A stretch of DNA of 64,000 nt from Anaerotalea alkaliphila (GCF_010179735.1 NZ_JAAEEH010000001.1:1-64000); one strand, 5' to 3'. Shown: positions 34,726-43,943, counted from the first letter of the stretch. Made by a program: numbers and translations. The notes: a model not told the origin generated them from the sequence alone.

Positions 34726-35826
34726 ATGGACAACAACATATATTGGCTTTGGTTCACAAACATCAAAGGCCTCGGGTATCGGAGGAGAAGGTTTCTGCTG
34801 GAAACCTTCCTTTCACCCGAGGCCATTTTTCTTCTTGAGGACAGGGTGCTGCTGGACTTCCTGGAATCCAACCGCATGGGGGCTGCCGGGCTGGAAGAGG
34901 AGCTGAAAAGGAGCAAGCAGAACCTTGCGGCCGTGGAGAGGTACCACGGGGGGCTCCTGGAGCAAGGAATCCGCACGCTCTCCCTGGAGGATCCGGAGTA
35001 TCCCCGCGAGCTCCGGGAAATCCATGCGCCTCCCCATGTGCTGTATCTCCGGGGGACATGGCCGAAGGCGGATCTCCGGGTCGGAATCGTGGGATCCAGG
35101 CGCTCCACCCAGTACGGAAGGCAAACGGCCCGCATCCTGGGAAAGGAACTGGCCAAACGGGGGGTCTGCGTAGTCAGCGGCATGGCGGTGGGGATCGACG
35201 GGGAAGCCCACTGGGGAGCGCTGGAAGGGGGTGGTGAGACGGTGGCAGTGTTGGGAAGCGGTGTCCTGGAATGCTATCCGCCCTCCAACCGGAACCTGAT
35301 GGAGCGGATCATCGGACAGGGTGCGGTCCTATCGGAGGAACCGGTCCATGCAAAGCCGGTGCCGGGGCTTTTTCCAAAACGGAACCGGATCATCAGCGGG
35401 CTGTGCCGGGGACTGGTGGTCGTGGAGGCGGCGCACAAGAGCGGCTCCCTGATCACGGCCCATGACGCCCTGGAGCAGGGAAGGGATGTTTTTGCGGTTC
35501 CCGGAAGATGGAACGACGCCCAAAGCGAAGGGGCGAACAGGCTCATCCAGGCAGGCGCCAAGATGGTCCTGGGGGTGGAGGACATCCTGGAGGAACTGGG
35601 GATAGGAGCGGGGAAACAAGGGGAGAATTCAGAAAAAATAGAAAAAACACTTGATGAAAGGGAAAAAATGGTTTATTCTTGTATGAGTTTAGAACCCATT
35701 TTTCTGGATCGAATTTTATCAATTACGGGATTGCAGATTGGTGATTTGATGCTATGCCTGATGCAGTTGGAGTTGAAGGCGCTTGTGGAAGCGCTGCCCA
35801 ACCGATACTATGTCAGATGTCCATAA
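34726..35826 (+). CDS. dprA: DNA-processing protein DprA
   Basis: A 366-residue protein that binds incoming single-stranded DNA during transformation and loads RecA. A short N-terminal SAM/HhH-like region precedes the Rossmann-like core with GIVGSRRSTQYGR, VSGMAVGIDGEAH, LGSGVLECYPPSN, FPKRNRIISGL and EAAHKSGSLITA. The C-terminal 60 residues form a winged-helix-like (DML1-type) domain. The 3' end from about 35620 is clearly more A+T-rich than the rest of the gene. It directly precedes topA, as in many Bacillota. Confidence 0.95.
   Translation: MDNNIYWLWFTNIKGLGYRRRRFLLETFLSPEAIFLLEDRVLLDFLESNRMGAAGLEEELKRSKQNLAAVERYHGGLLEQGIRTLSLEDPEYPRELREIHAPPHVLYLRGTWPKADLRVGIVGSRRSTQYGRQTARILGKELAKRGVCVVSGMAVGIDGEAHWGALEGGGETVAVLGSGVLECYPPSNRNLMERIIGQGAVLSEEPVHAKPVPGLFPKRNRIISGLCRGLVVVEAAHKSGSLITAHDALEQGRDVFAVPGRWNDAQSEGANRLIQAGAKMVLGVEDILEELGIGAGKQGENSEKIEKTLDEREKMVYSCMSLEPIFLDRILSITGLQIGDLMLCLMQLELKALVEALPNRYYVRCP
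35651..35679 (+). promoter_or_regulatory. possible topA promoter inside dprA
   Basis: TTGATG (35651-35656), 17 bases, TATTCT (35674-35679), in the A+T-rich 3' part of dprA, 180 bases before topA. Both boxes match only four of six positions. Confidence 0.3.
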
Positions 35827-35856
35827 TCCGGTGGATGGTACGACGTGGAGGTTTTT

Positions 35857-37926
35857 ATGTCAAAGAATTTAGTGATTGTGGAATCACCTGCAAAAGCAAA
35901 AACAATTAAGAAGTTCCTGGGCCCCAATTATACGATCGAGGCGTCCATGGGACACATTCGGGACCTGCCGAAAAGCCAGCTGGGGGTGGATATAGAGAAT
36001 GACTTTGAACCAAAGTACATCACCATCCGTGGGAAGGGCGACCTCTTGGCGAAGTTGAAAAAGGAGGCGAAAAAGGCCAACAAAGTCTATCTGGCCACCG
36101 ACCCCGACCGGGAAGGGGAGGCCATTTCCTGGCACCTGCTCCAGGCCCTGCAGGCGGACAAGGAGAAGTGCGCCCGGATCACCTTCAATGAAATCACGAA
36201 GACGGCGGTCAAGAATTCCATAAAGGAAGCCAGGGAAATAAACATGTCGCTGGTGGACGCCCAACAGGCCCGAAGGATTCTGGACAGGATCGTAGGATAC
36301 AAGATCAGTCCATTATTATGGAAGAAAGTCAAAAAGGGGCTGAGTGCGGGAAGGGTCCAGTCCGTGGCCTTGAAACTCATCTGCGACCGGGAGAAGGAAA
36401 TCCAGGACTTCATTCCGGAAGCCTACTGGACCATCGACGCCCGATTGCGGGAGCAGGGGAAGAAGGATGCCTTCGACGCCAAATTCCAGGGGACCCTGGA
36501 AGAGAAGGTGAAACTGGAAACGGAGGAACAGGTGAAGAAGATCCTCCAGGACATGGAGGGGCAACCGTTCACCATCCTTTCCGTGAAGGACTCCATACGG
36601 AGCAAGCAGCCCCCCCTGCCGTTCACGACAAGCAGCATGCAGCAGGAGGCGGCGAAAAAACTGAACTTCACCACCTCCAAGACCATGCGGGTGGCCCAGC
36701 AGCTGTACGAAGGGGTTGATGTGGCGGGGCATGGGACCGTTGGACTCATCACCTATCTGCGTACGGATTCCACCAGGATTTCCCAGGAAGCCCACGAAAA
36801 CGTGCTGGAATACATCGGGCAGACCTATGGGCAGGAATACCCCAATGCGGAGGTGCAGACGGACAAGAAGAAGGGGGGGGTCCAGGATGCCCATGAGGCA
36901 ATCCGGCCCACCTATGTGGAACTGGCGCCGAAAGACATCAAGGACTCCCTGGACAGGGACCAGTTGAAGCTGTATACCCTGCTTTGGAACCGCTTCGTGG
37001 CCAGCAGGATGCAGAAGGCCCGGTATGAGACCAAGTCCGTTAAGATCGGCTGTGCGGGTTATCTTTTCACCAGCAGCCTTACGCGCCTCCAGTTCGACGG
37101 TTTCCTGAAGGTCTACGACATCGAGGACGAGGAGGGGCATGCCCAGTACATCGACCTTTCGGACGACGCCTCCCTGGAGATGCTCAAAGTCGACCCGAAG
37201 GAGCACTTCACCCAGCCGCCTCCCAGATTCACGGAGGCAAGCCTGGTCAAGGCGCTGGAGGAAAATGGGGTGGGAAGGCCGAGCACCTACGCCCCCACCA
37301 TTTCCACCATCCTTTCCAGAGGCTATGTGGCCAAGGAGAAGAAGCAGCTTTTCCCCACGGAACTGGGGGAAGTGGTGGATTCCATCTTGATCAGCTATTT
37401 CGGGGATATCGTGGAAATCGGATTCACCGCCCAGTTGGAAGCCAAGCTGGATACGGTGGAGGAGGGCCTGCTGGAATGGAAGGAAGTCATCCGCGATTTT
37501 TATCCGGGATTCGACGCCCTTGTGGAGAAGGCCCAGTTGGAAGTCGACAAAATCGAGATCAAGGATGAGGAAACCGACATCCCCTGTGAAAAATGCGGCA
37601 GGAACATGGTGATCAAGATGGGCAAGTACGGGAAATTCCTGGCCTGCCCCGGATTTCCGGAATGCATGAACGCAAAACCCCTGTTTGAAAAGGTCGATGA
37701 TGTTGCTTGCCCCAAATGCGGGGGAGCGGTCATGATCAAAAAGACAAAAAAGGGACGCAGGTACTATGGCTGTGAAAACAATCCAGAGTGCGATTTCATG
37801 ACTTGGGACAAACCTACGGACATCCAATGTCCCCAGTGCGGATCCATGATGGTGGAAAAGGGAAAGAAGCACATGTGCATCAATCCGGAATGCAAACATG
37901 TGATGGAAAGGCAACCAAGTGAATAG
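35857..37926 (+). CDS. topA: DNA topoisomerase I
   Basis: A 689-residue type IA topoisomerase that relaxes negative supercoils by single-strand passage. The TOPRIM domain includes VIVESPAKAKTIKKFLG and ATDPDREGEAISWHL. The catalytic Tyr is in YLRTDSTRIS (near residue 306). GRPSTYAPTISTIL follows. Three C-terminal Cys4 zinc fingers are evident (CEKCG..CPGFPEC, CPKCG..CENNPEC, CPQCG..CINPEC). The ATG at 35857 follows GGAGG by 5 bases; the GTG at 35845 precedes this site. Length agrees with Bacillota enzymes (about 690). codY follows with its own promoter. Confidence 0.98.
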   Translation: MSKNLVIVESPAKAKTIKKFLGPNYTIEASMGHIRDLPKSQLGVDIENDFEPKYITIRGKGDLLAKLKKEAKKANKVYLATDPDREGEAISWHLLQALQADKEKCARITFNEITKTAVKNSIKEAREINMSLVDAQQARRILDRIVGYKISPLLWKKVKKGLSAGRVQSVALKLICDREKEIQDFIPEAYWTIDARLREQGKKDAFDAKFQGTLEEKVKLETEEQVKKILQDMEGQPFTILSVKDSIRSKQPPLPFTTSSMQQEAAKKLNFTTSKTMRVAQQLYEGVDVAGHGTVGLITYLRTDSTRISQEAHENVLEYIGQTYGQEYPNAEVQTDKKKGGVQDAHEAIRPTYVELAPKDIKDSLDRDQLKLYTLLWNRFVASRMQKARYETKSVKIGCAGYLFTSSLTRLQFDGFLKVYDIEDEEGHAQYIDLSDDASLEMLKVDPKEHFTQPPPRFTEASLVKALEENGVGRPSTYAPTISTILSRGYVAKEKKQLFPTELGEVVDSILISYFGDIVEIGFTAQLEAKLDTVEEGLLEWKEVIRDFYPGFDALVEKAQLEVDKIEIKDEETDIPCEKCGRNMVIKMGKYGKFLACPGFPECMNAKPLFEKVDDVACPKCGGAVMIKKTKKGRRYYGCENNPECDFMTWDKPTDIQCPQCGSMMVEKGKKHMCINPECKHVMERQPSE

Positions 37927-37953
37927 AAGATTCTAAATACTTGCTCGATTACC

Positions 37954-37982
37954 TTGAATAGACGCTAATTATGTACTATAAT
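37954..37982 (+). promoter_or_regulatory. codY promoter
   Basis: TTGAAT (37954-37959), 17 bases, TATAAT (37977-37982), 33 bases before the GTG start. No clear CodY box was found beside it. Confidence 0.75.
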
Positions 37983-38014
37983 ATGATTATACAGGGTTGA
38001 AAGGAGGCAGGACT

Positions 38015-38782
38015 GTGAGCGTTCAATTATTGGACAGAACAAGGAAGATAAACAAGTTGCTGCAAAAGACCGGAACACAGAGGGTGATTTTCACGGACAT
38101 CTGTGAAGTCATGAGCGACATTCTGGAATCCAATGTGCTGGTCCTTAGCAAGAAAGGCAAGCTCCTAGCTGTGTACGACCGTTCTGTCATCGATTCCATT
38201 GACGAGCTTCTGGTGGACGAAATTGGAAACCTCATCGACGAACAGCTGAACGAAAGGCTGTTGAACATATTGTCGACGAAGGAGAATGTGAATCTGGCGA
38301 CCTTGGGATTCGATCCGGGGTTGACGACCGGAAACTACATCGGCATGGTGGTGCCCATCGACATCGCCGGAGAGCGTTTGGGAACCCTTTTCCTCTACAG
38401 GCAACAGGAGGGCTACGACATCGAGGATATCATCCTGGGAGAATATGGTGCCACGGTGGTGGGGTTGGAGATCATGCGCTCCATCAATGAGGAGAATTCG
38501 GAGGAGGCCAGGAAGACCAATGTTGTGAAATCGGCCATCAGCACCCTTTCCTTTTCCGAGCAGGAGGCGATCAAGCACATTTTCGAGGAACTCGACGGGC
38601 CGGAGGGGATCCTGGTGGCGAGCAAGGTGGCAGACCGGGTGGGAATAACAAGGAGCGTGATTGTCAATGCCCTTAGGAAGTTCGAAAGCGCCGGCGTCAT
38701 CGAATCAAGGTCCTTGGGCATGAAGGGAACCTATATCAAGGTGATCAACGACATACTTCTGGACGAAATCAATAAACTGTAA
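38015..38782 (+). CDS. codY: GTP- and BCAA-sensing global regulator CodY
   Basis: A 255-residue repressor. The N-terminal GAF domain (about 1-155) senses isoleucine/valine and GTP; the winged-helix domain binds AATTTTCWGAAAATT-type boxes in nutrient and virulence genes. The DNA-binding part ASKVADRVGITRSVIVNALRKFESAG and SRSLGMKGTYIKV is nearly identical to other CodY proteins. GTG 38015 is chosen because AAAGGAGG lies 7 bases before it and it gives MSVQLLDRTRKIN, matching the family; the TTG at 37997 precedes that site. B. subtilis CodY has 259 residues. A terminator follows. Confidence 0.97.
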   Translation: MSVQLLDRTRKINKLLQKTGTQRVIFTDICEVMSDILESNVLVLSKKGKLLAVYDRSVIDSIDELLVDEIGNLIDEQLNERLLNILSTKENVNLATLGFDPGLTTGNYIGMVVPIDIAGERLGTLFLYRQQEGYDIEDIILGEYGATVVGLEIMRSINEENSEEARKTNVVKSAISTLSFSEQEAIKHIFEELDGPEGILVASKVADRVGITRSVIVNALRKFESAGVIESRSLGMKGTYIKVINDILLDEINKL

Positions 38783-38794
38783 CGAGATGGTCTT

Positions 38795-38863
38795 CCTGTC
38801 CGCCCGGTGGATGAAGAAGCTCCCTGGCAGGAGCGGCTTATGGGTGGACAGGCGGGCTTTTTT
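38795..38863 (+). terminator. terminator between codY and cheY
   Basis: CCTGTCCGCCC (38795-38805) pairs with GGGTGGACAGG (38842-38852) with one G-U pair; an inner GCTCC/GGAGC hairpin fills the loop. CGGGCTTTTTT follows. Confidence 0.65.
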
Positions 38864-38888
38864 CAAGTGGAAAAGGAGAAGGGACGGT

Positions 38889-39254
38889 ATGGCGGGAAAA
38901 AACATATTGATTGTGGATGATGCCGCGTTCATGCGGATGATGATAAGGGAAATCCTTGCCAAGAATGGATACACCATCGTTGGGGAGGCGGAAAACGGAA
39001 TCAGGGCCGTGGAGCTCTTCCAGGAACTGCAGCCGGATCTGGTCATCATGGATATCACCATGCCGGAGATGGACGGGATCGCAGCGGTAAGGGCGATCCG
39101 CAAGCTGGATGCCGAAGCAAGCATCATCATGTGTTCCGCCATGGGGCAGCAGGCTTTGGTCATCGAATCCATACAGGCGGGAGCCAAGGATTTCATCGTC
39201 AAACCTTTCCAGGCGGAGAGGGTCATCGAGGCGGTGGCGAAAATAACCGGATGA
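38889..39254 (+). CDS. cheY: CheY-like single-domain response regulator
   Basis: A 121-residue receiver domain with no output domain. The acidic pocket is D10-D11, the phosphoacceptor D55 lies in VIMDITMPEMDG, the switch Ser is in IIMCSAMGQQA and the conserved Lys in FIVKPFQAE. In Clostridia such proteins govern flagellar switching or other signalling. The frame opens at 38787, but the terminator lies there; ATG 38889 follows AGAAGGGACGG and begins the domain. Next is a CheC-like gene 48 bases on, with no other chemotaxis genes in the window. Confidence 0.92.
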   Translation: MAGKNILIVDDAAFMRMMIREILAKNGYTIVGEAENGIRAVELFQELQPDLVIMDITMPEMDGIAAVRAIRKLDAEASIIMCSAMGQQALVIESIQAGAKDFIVKPFQAERVIEAVAKITG

Positions 39255-39302
39255 AGCAAAAGGTTTTCCGGCGGTCATAGGCCGGCAGGAAAGAAGGTAG
39301 GT

Positions 39303-39926
39303 ATGATGAAGGAATGGGATGGAATCGGATTGCAGGAGGAAAAGTCCTGGGAGGTCTTGCGGGAAGCCGCATCCATCGGCACGGGGAACGCCGTGACGGA
39401 GCTCTACCAGCGGACCCACCAGACAATCCGCATGGGCGTCACAGACGTGGCGCTGGCGACGGCTGTGGAGCTCCATGAAATCCTGGGAGGGGGGAGCGGA
39501 AGGGTCTTCGCCTTTTCCCTGCACGTGGAAGGGGAGATCAAGGGAAGGCTCCTGGTGCTGCTGGGACAGGATTCGGCCGTCCGACTCCAGCGTCGGATGC
39601 AAGAGCAGCGGGAGACCCAGGGGACGGCGGTCCTGGAGCCGGGAATGGACGCATTGAAGGAAACGCTGCGCCGGATGTCCAAGGTGTATCTGGTCGCCGT
39701 ATCCTGCCTGACCAACCTCAAGATCATCGGAAGCCGACCCGCCCTATCCGCGGACCAACTCCACAAGGTGTTGGAGAAACCGCTGGCGGGGATGGCGGAT
39801 CCGGAGGGGAAGGTGCTCTGCGCCCACACAAGGGTTTGGGACGAGGAGAGGACTTTCGAAGGGGATTTCCTTTTCCTGCCCGAAAAGGCTTCGGTTCTGG
39901 CGATGCTGTCCAGCACCGGCAGTTGA
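39303..39926 (+). CDS. CheC/CheX-like protein with degenerate phosphatase motifs
   Basis: A 207-residue protein with CheC-like layout. The first motif region EAASIGTGNA (from E21) corresponds to the CheC pattern ExxNIGxGNA, and the second DALKETLRRMSKVYLVAV (E120) to the second ExxN region. CheC phosphatases need Glu and Asn in ExxN to dephosphorylate CheY-P; here the Asn positions are S24 and R123, so both sites look inactive. It lies just behind cheY and is probably its partner, perhaps binding rather than dephosphorylating it. The family call depends on these two regions and the context. Confidence 0.7.
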   Translation: MMKEWDGIGLQEEKSWEVLREAASIGTGNAVTELYQRTHQTIRMGVTDVALATAVELHEILGGGSGRVFAFSLHVEGEIKGRLLVLLGQDSAVRLQRRMQEQRETQGTAVLEPGMDALKETLRRMSKVYLVAVSCLTNLKIIGSRPALSADQLHKVLEKPLAGMADPEGKVLCAHTRVWDEERTFEGDFLFLPEKASVLAMLSSTGS

Positions 39927-39940
39927 GTGCAGATTCCTTC

Positions 39941-39969
39941 TTGCAATTGCTTGACCACTGTGATATAAT
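39941..39969 (+). promoter_or_regulatory. rpsB-tsf promoter
   Basis: TTGCAA (39941-39946), 17 bases, TATAAT (39964-39969). The leader of about 95 bases before rpsB has no structure I can assign. Confidence 0.78.
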
Positions 39970-40070
39970 TTCCGAGGAAAAGAGCACGTTTCCCGATCAA
40001 ACCCATGGTGCCTAGCGGTCTGGGGGTGAAATGAAGGAAGCGGAAGACAAAACCAAATGGAGGAATAAAA

Positions 40071-40814
40071 ATGAGCGTAATTTCGATGAAACAACTGTTG
40101 GAAGCCGGTGTGCATTTCGGACACCAAACAAGAAGATGGAACCCCAAGATGGCCGAGTACATCTACACCGAGCGGAATGGGATTTACATCATCGACCTGC
40201 AGAAGACGACGGTCATGATCGACACGGCCTACGAGCTGGTGAAGAACACCATCGCTGACGGCGGAACCATCCTTTTTGTGGGTACCAAGAAGCAAGCCCA
40301 GGACGCCATCAAGACAGAGGCCGAAAGATGCGGCATGTACTATGTCAACAACAGATGGCTGGGTGGAATGCTGACAAACTTCAAAACGATTCAAGCCAGA
40401 ATCCAACGTTTGAAGAAACTGGAAAAAATGGAAGAGGACGGCACGTTCGCATTGCTTCCCAAAAAGGAAGTCATCAAATTGAAATTGGAAATGTCCAAAT
40501 TGGAAAAGAACCTTGGTGGAATCAAGGACATGAAGGGCGTGCCCGATGTGATTTTCATCGTAGACCCCAGAAATGAAAGGATTGCCATCCAAGAAGCCCA
40601 TATCCTGGGAATTCCTCTTGTGGCCATTGTAGATACCAACTGCGATCCGGAAGAAATCGACTACGTGATTCCGGGCAACGACGACGCCATCAGAGCTGTC
40701 AAGCTGATCGTTTCCAAGATGGCCGACGCCGTCATCGAAGCCAACCAAGGGACTTCCATGAGTGAAGAGCCCCTGGCCGAAGCAGTTGCTGAAGAAGTTG
40801 GAGTAGAAGCGTAA
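40071..40814 (+). CDS. rpsB: 30S ribosomal protein S2
   Basis: A 247-residue ribosomal protein on the back of the 30S head-body junction, needed for S1-like factors and initiation. Typical stretches are [62 protein letters not shown] and [27 protein letters not shown] site precedes the ATG. Codon use is noticeably less G+C-rich than in neighbours, as common for highly expressed genes. tsf follows after 23 bases. Confidence 0.98.
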   Translation: MSVISMKQLLEAGVHFGHQTRRWNPKMAEYIYTERNGIYIIDLQKTTVMIDTAYELVKNTIADGGTILFVGTKKQAQDAIKTEAERCGMYYVNNRWLGGMLTNFKTIQARIQRLKKLEKMEEDGTFALLPKKEVIKLKLEMSKLEKNLGGIKDMKGVPDVIFIVDPRNERIAIQEAHILGIPLVAIVDTNCDPEEIDYVIPGNDDAIRAVKLIVSKMADAVIEANQGTSMSEEPLAEAVAEEVGVEA

Positions 40815-40837
40815 TCAATCATACGGAGGGTGTACGA

Positions 40838-41764
40838 ATGGCAATAACAGCAGGAATGGTCAAAGAACTGAGGGAAAGATCCGGTGCCGGCATGATGGAC
40901 TGCAAGAACGCGCTTGCGGAAACCAATGGCGACATCGACAAGGCAATCGAATATCTGCGTGAAAAGGGACTGGCGAAAGCCGCAAAGAAGGCGGGAAGGA
41001 TTGCCGCAGAAGGCCTTGTGGCCGTATGCGAGTCCGAAGACGGAAAGACTGCCGCCCTTGTGGAAGTGAACAGTGAAACCGACTTCGTCGCCAAGAACGA
41101 CCTGTTCAAGGAGTTTGTTGCGGAAGTTGCGAAGCAGGCTCTGCAGACAAACGCCCTGGACGTGGAAAGCTTCAAAGCGGAAGCTTGGGCCCTGGACCCC
41201 TCCAAGACAGTGGAAGAGGTTCTGAACGAGAAGATTGCCGTAATCGGTGAAAACCTGAGCATCCGCCGCTTTGAAAAGGTGGTTGCCGATAACGGCGCAG
41301 TGGTTTCCTACATCCACGGCGGCGGAAGGATCGGTGTCCTGGTGGAAGTGGTCGTCGACGGTGCGGATGCCGCTGTTGTGGAATGTGCGAAGAACCTGGC
41401 CATGCAGGTTGCGGCCATCGCCCCCAAATACGTTTCCTCCGACGAAATCCCTGAAGAGTACAAGGAGTCCGAAAAGAACATCCTGACCCAGCAGGCGATG
41501 AACGAGAATCCGGACAAGCCCGCCAACATCATCGAGAAGATGATCATCGGAAGACTGAACAAGCAGCTCAAGGAAATCTGCCTGCTTGAACAGGCGTATG
41601 TCAAGGACGGCGACCTGACGGTAGCGAAATATCTGGAGCAGGTTTCAAAGGAAGCGGGCAAGAAGGTTTCCGTGAAGCGGTTTGTCCGTTTCGAAACCGG
41701 AGAAGGCATCGAGAAAAAGGAAGAAAACTTTGCCGAAGAAGTGGCAAAGCAGATGGGCATGTAA
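40838..41764 (+). CDS. tsf: elongation factor Ts
   Basis: A 308-residue nucleotide exchange factor for EF-Tu. The N-terminal UBA-like part reads MVKELRERSGAGMMDCKNAL, and the contact motif TDFVAKND for EF-Tu nucleotide release is present near residue 80. VSYIHGGGRIGVLVE starts the second dimerisation repeat. Length is normal for two-repeat forms. It is co-transcribed with rpsB and ends at a strong terminator. Confidence 0.98.
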   Translation: MAITAGMVKELRERSGAGMMDCKNALAETNGDIDKAIEYLREKGLAKAAKKAGRIAAEGLVAVCESEDGKTAALVEVNSETDFVAKNDLFKEFVAEVAKQALQTNALDVESFKAEAWALDPSKTVEEVLNEKIAVIGENLSIRRFEKVVADNGAVVSYIHGGGRIGVLVEVVVDGADAAVVECAKNLAMQVAAIAPKYVSSDEIPEEYKESEKNILTQQAMNENPDKPANIIEKMIIGRLNKQLKEICLLEQAYVKDGDLTVAKYLEQVSKEAGKKVSVKRFVRFETGEGIEKKEENFAEEVAKQMGM

Positions 41765-41793
41765 TCCGAAAGTCCAGATGAAGATGGAATAAC

Positions 41794-41849
41794 AAAAAAG
41801 GGCTGTCTCGCCATGGAATCCAATTCTATTTTGAGAGAGCCCTTTTTTT
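41794..41849. terminator. terminator after rpsB-tsf
   Basis: AAAAAAGGGCTGTCTC (41794-41809) pairs with GAGAGAGCCCTTTTTT (41833-41848) with one mismatch, followed by another T. Confidence 0.88.
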
Positions 41850-41921
41850 GAAAGGTTTTACGAAAAGAGGCTATGGCCAAGGGAATGGATTTATGATAAA
41901 TTAGTAGACAGAGGAGCAGAT

Positions 41922-42626
41922 ATGGCGAAATACAACAGAGTGTTGCTGAAGTTGAGCGGGGAAGCCCTGGCGGGTGAACAGGGAACGGGGTTCCATGAAG
42001 AGACCGTGGCACAGGTGGCAGGACAGGTGAAGGCCTTGGTGGAGAGGAATGTCCAGGTGGGAATCGTCATCGGTGGCGGCAACTTCTGGCGCGGGAGGAG
42101 CAACCAGCAGATGGACAGGAGCCGTGCGGACCAGATCGGAATGCTGGCTACGGTGATGAACAGCCTGTTCGCAGCGGAGGTGTTCCGCACCCGGGGGGTG
42201 AAGGCGGCAGTGATGACACCCTTTTCCGTGGGGACCATGACCAAACCTTTCGACAGGGAAGAAGCCCTGGCGCTCATGGAGGAGGACACCGTGGTGTTTT
42301 TTGCCGGAGGAACGGGACATCCCTTCTTCAGCACCGACACGGGGGCAGCCCTGCGTGCGGTGGAAATCGGCGCCGACGTGATTCTGCTGGCGAAAAACAT
42401 CGACGGCGTTTATGATGCGGATCCCAGGAAGGACCCCGAGGCCACCCGCTTCGACAGGATTTCCCTGGCGGAAGTCCTCCAGAGGAACCTACAGGTGATG
42501 GACCAGGCGGCTGCCATCCTATGCCTTGAGAACAAGATGCCCATGTCCGTATTCTATCTGAACGATCCGGACAGCATCGTGCACGCCATAGAAGACAAGA
42601 TCAACGGAACTTTCGTTTACATTTGA
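41922..42626 (+). CDS. pyrH: UMP kinase
   Basis: A 234-residue hexameric amino acid kinase-fold enzyme that phosphorylates UMP to UDP for RNA, DNA and cell-wall nucleotides. Family stretches are RVLLKLSGEALAG, VGIVIGGGNFWRG, ADQIGMLATVMN, FFAGGTGHPFFSTDT and DGVYDADPRKDP. The ATG follows GAGGAGCAGAT. It heads a long co-directional run (pyrH-frr-uppS-cdsA-dxr-rseP-ispG), the usual clostridial order. No clear promoter was seen in the gap after the tsf terminator. Confidence 0.97.
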   Translation: MAKYNRVLLKLSGEALAGEQGTGFHEETVAQVAGQVKALVERNVQVGIVIGGGNFWRGRSNQQMDRSRADQIGMLATVMNSLFAAEVFRTRGVKAAVMTPFSVGTMTKPFDREEALALMEEDTVVFFAGGTGHPFFSTDTGAALRAVEIGADVILLAKNIDGVYDADPRKDPEATRFDRISLAEVLQRNLQVMDQAAAILCLENKMPMSVFYLNDPDSIVHAIEDKINGTFVYI

Positions 42627-42641
42627 CAGGAGGAGCAAAAG

Positions 42642-43196
42642 ATGCAGGAAGAGCTGACGAAATATGTGGAAAAAATGAAGAAGACCATCAAGTCCCTGGA
42701 GGAGGAGTTCAACGCCATCCGTGCCGGACGGCCGAACCCCCATATCCTTGACAAGATTCAAGCGGACTATTACGGCACTCCCACGCCGATCCAACAGCTG
42801 GCCAACATCTCCATACCGGAATCCAGGATGATGGTGATCCAGCCTTGGGACAAGACGGCCCTGAAGGAGATCGAGAAGGCGATCCAGATGTCCGACCTGG
42901 GAATCAACCCCAACAGCGACGGCATCGTGCTTCGACTGCATTTTCCGGACCTGACGGAAGAGCGGCGCAAGGACCTCTCCAAAGAGGTGAAGAAGAAGGG
43001 TGAGGACGCCAAAGTGGCCATCCGGAACATCCGAAGGGACGCCAACGACCAATTCAAAAAAGGCCAGAGGGACAATACGTTGACCGAGGATGACCTGAAA
43101 GACCTGGAAGACCAGATCCAAAAGCAGACCGACAAGTTCATCAAGGACATCGATGCCCATGTGGAAGAGAAGATCCAAGACATACTGAAAGTGTAA
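42642..43196 (+). CDS. frr: ribosome recycling factor
   Basis: A 184-residue factor that, with EF-G, splits post-termination ribosomes. Conserved stretches are the N-terminal KTIKSLEEEFNAIRAGRPNPHILDKI, PIQQLANISIPESRMM, IEKAIQMSDLGINPNSDG and the C-terminal helix pair with EERRKDLSKEVKKKGEDAK. Length is 185 in most species. An AGGAGGAGC site precedes the ATG. It follows pyrH with 15 bases between. Confidence 0.98.
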   Translation: MQEELTKYVEKMKKTIKSLEEEFNAIRAGRPNPHILDKIQADYYGTPTPIQQLANISIPESRMMVIQPWDKTALKEIEKAIQMSDLGINPNSDGIVLRLHFPDLTEERRKDLSKEVKKKGEDAKVAIRNIRRDANDQFKKGQRDNTLTEDDLKDLEDQIQKQTDKFIKDIDAHVEEKIQDILKV

Positions 43197-43205
43197 GGGG
43201 ACGTT

Positions 43206-43943
43206 ATGGATGTGCAGTCATTGCTGAAGGATTGCGACATACCCGAGCACGTGGCCATCATCATGGATGGAAACGGGCGTTGGGCAAAGGCGAAAGGGAG
43301 GCCCCGCACCTACGGCCACAAAAAGGGGAGCGATGTCCTGAAGAGGATCTGCAGGGACGCCTACAGCTTGGGGATCCGTTATGTGACGGTGTATGCCTTC
43401 TCCACAGAAAACTGGAAAAGGTCTCCGGAGGAAGTGGGATTCCTGATGGACCTGCTGCGCCAATACCTGAAGGAAAGCATCAAGAGCGCCATGGAGAACA
43501 ACATGCGGGTCCGCATGATCGGAAACCGTTCCGCCCTGGCGGTCGACATCATACAGAGCATAGAAACCCTGGAGGAAAAGACCCTGAACAACACGGGTCT
43601 TCAATTGCAGATTGCCCTCAATTATGGGGGACGGGACGAAATCCTAAGGGCATCCAGAAAAATCGCCCGGGATGTGCTGGAGAACAGATGCGACATCGAG
43701 TCCATCAACGAAGACCTGTTCTCTTCCAGCTTGGATACCGCAGGCATCCCGGATCCGGAACTTCTGATCCGTACCAGTGGAGAGGAACGCCTCAGCAATT
43801 ATCTGCTCTGGCAACTGGCGTATGCGGAATTCCATTTCACGAAGGTGTTTTGGCCGGATTTCACGAAAGAGCATCTGGTTGACGCCCTCCTGCACTACAA
43901 CAAGAAGGAACGACGGTATGGAGGGGTCCGTGATGAAAACTAG
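43206..43943 (+). CDS. uppS: undecaprenyl diphosphate synthase (cis-prenyltransferase)
   Basis: A 245-residue cytosolic enzyme that extends farnesyl diphosphate with eight isopentenyl units to the lipid carrier of peptidoglycan. Motifs are HVAIIMDGNGRWAKAKG with the catalytic Asp, RTYGHKKG, YAFSTENWKRS, NYGGRDEI and the C-terminal PDPELLIRTSGEERLSNYLLWQLAY. Its 3' end overlaps the cdsA start by 11 bases. dxr and ispG in the same run supply the isoprenoid precursors. Confidence 0.98.
   Translation: MDVQSLLKDCDIPEHVAIIMDGNGRWAKAKGRPRTYGHKKGSDVLKRICRDAYSLGIRYVTVYAFSTENWKRSPEEVGFLMDLLRQYLKESIKSAMENNMRVRMIGNRSALAVDIIQSIETLEEKTLNNTGLQLQIALNYGGRDEILRASRKIARDVLENRCDIESINEDLFSSSLDTAGIPDPELLIRTSGEERLSNYLLWQLAYAEFHFTKVFWPDFTKEHLVDALLHYNKKERRYGGVRDEN

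Noticed and set aside
39970-40070. Possible ribosomal-protein autoregulatory leader before rpsB
   Set aside because: No stem or motif matching an S2 leader could be seen by eye; kept as a plain leader.
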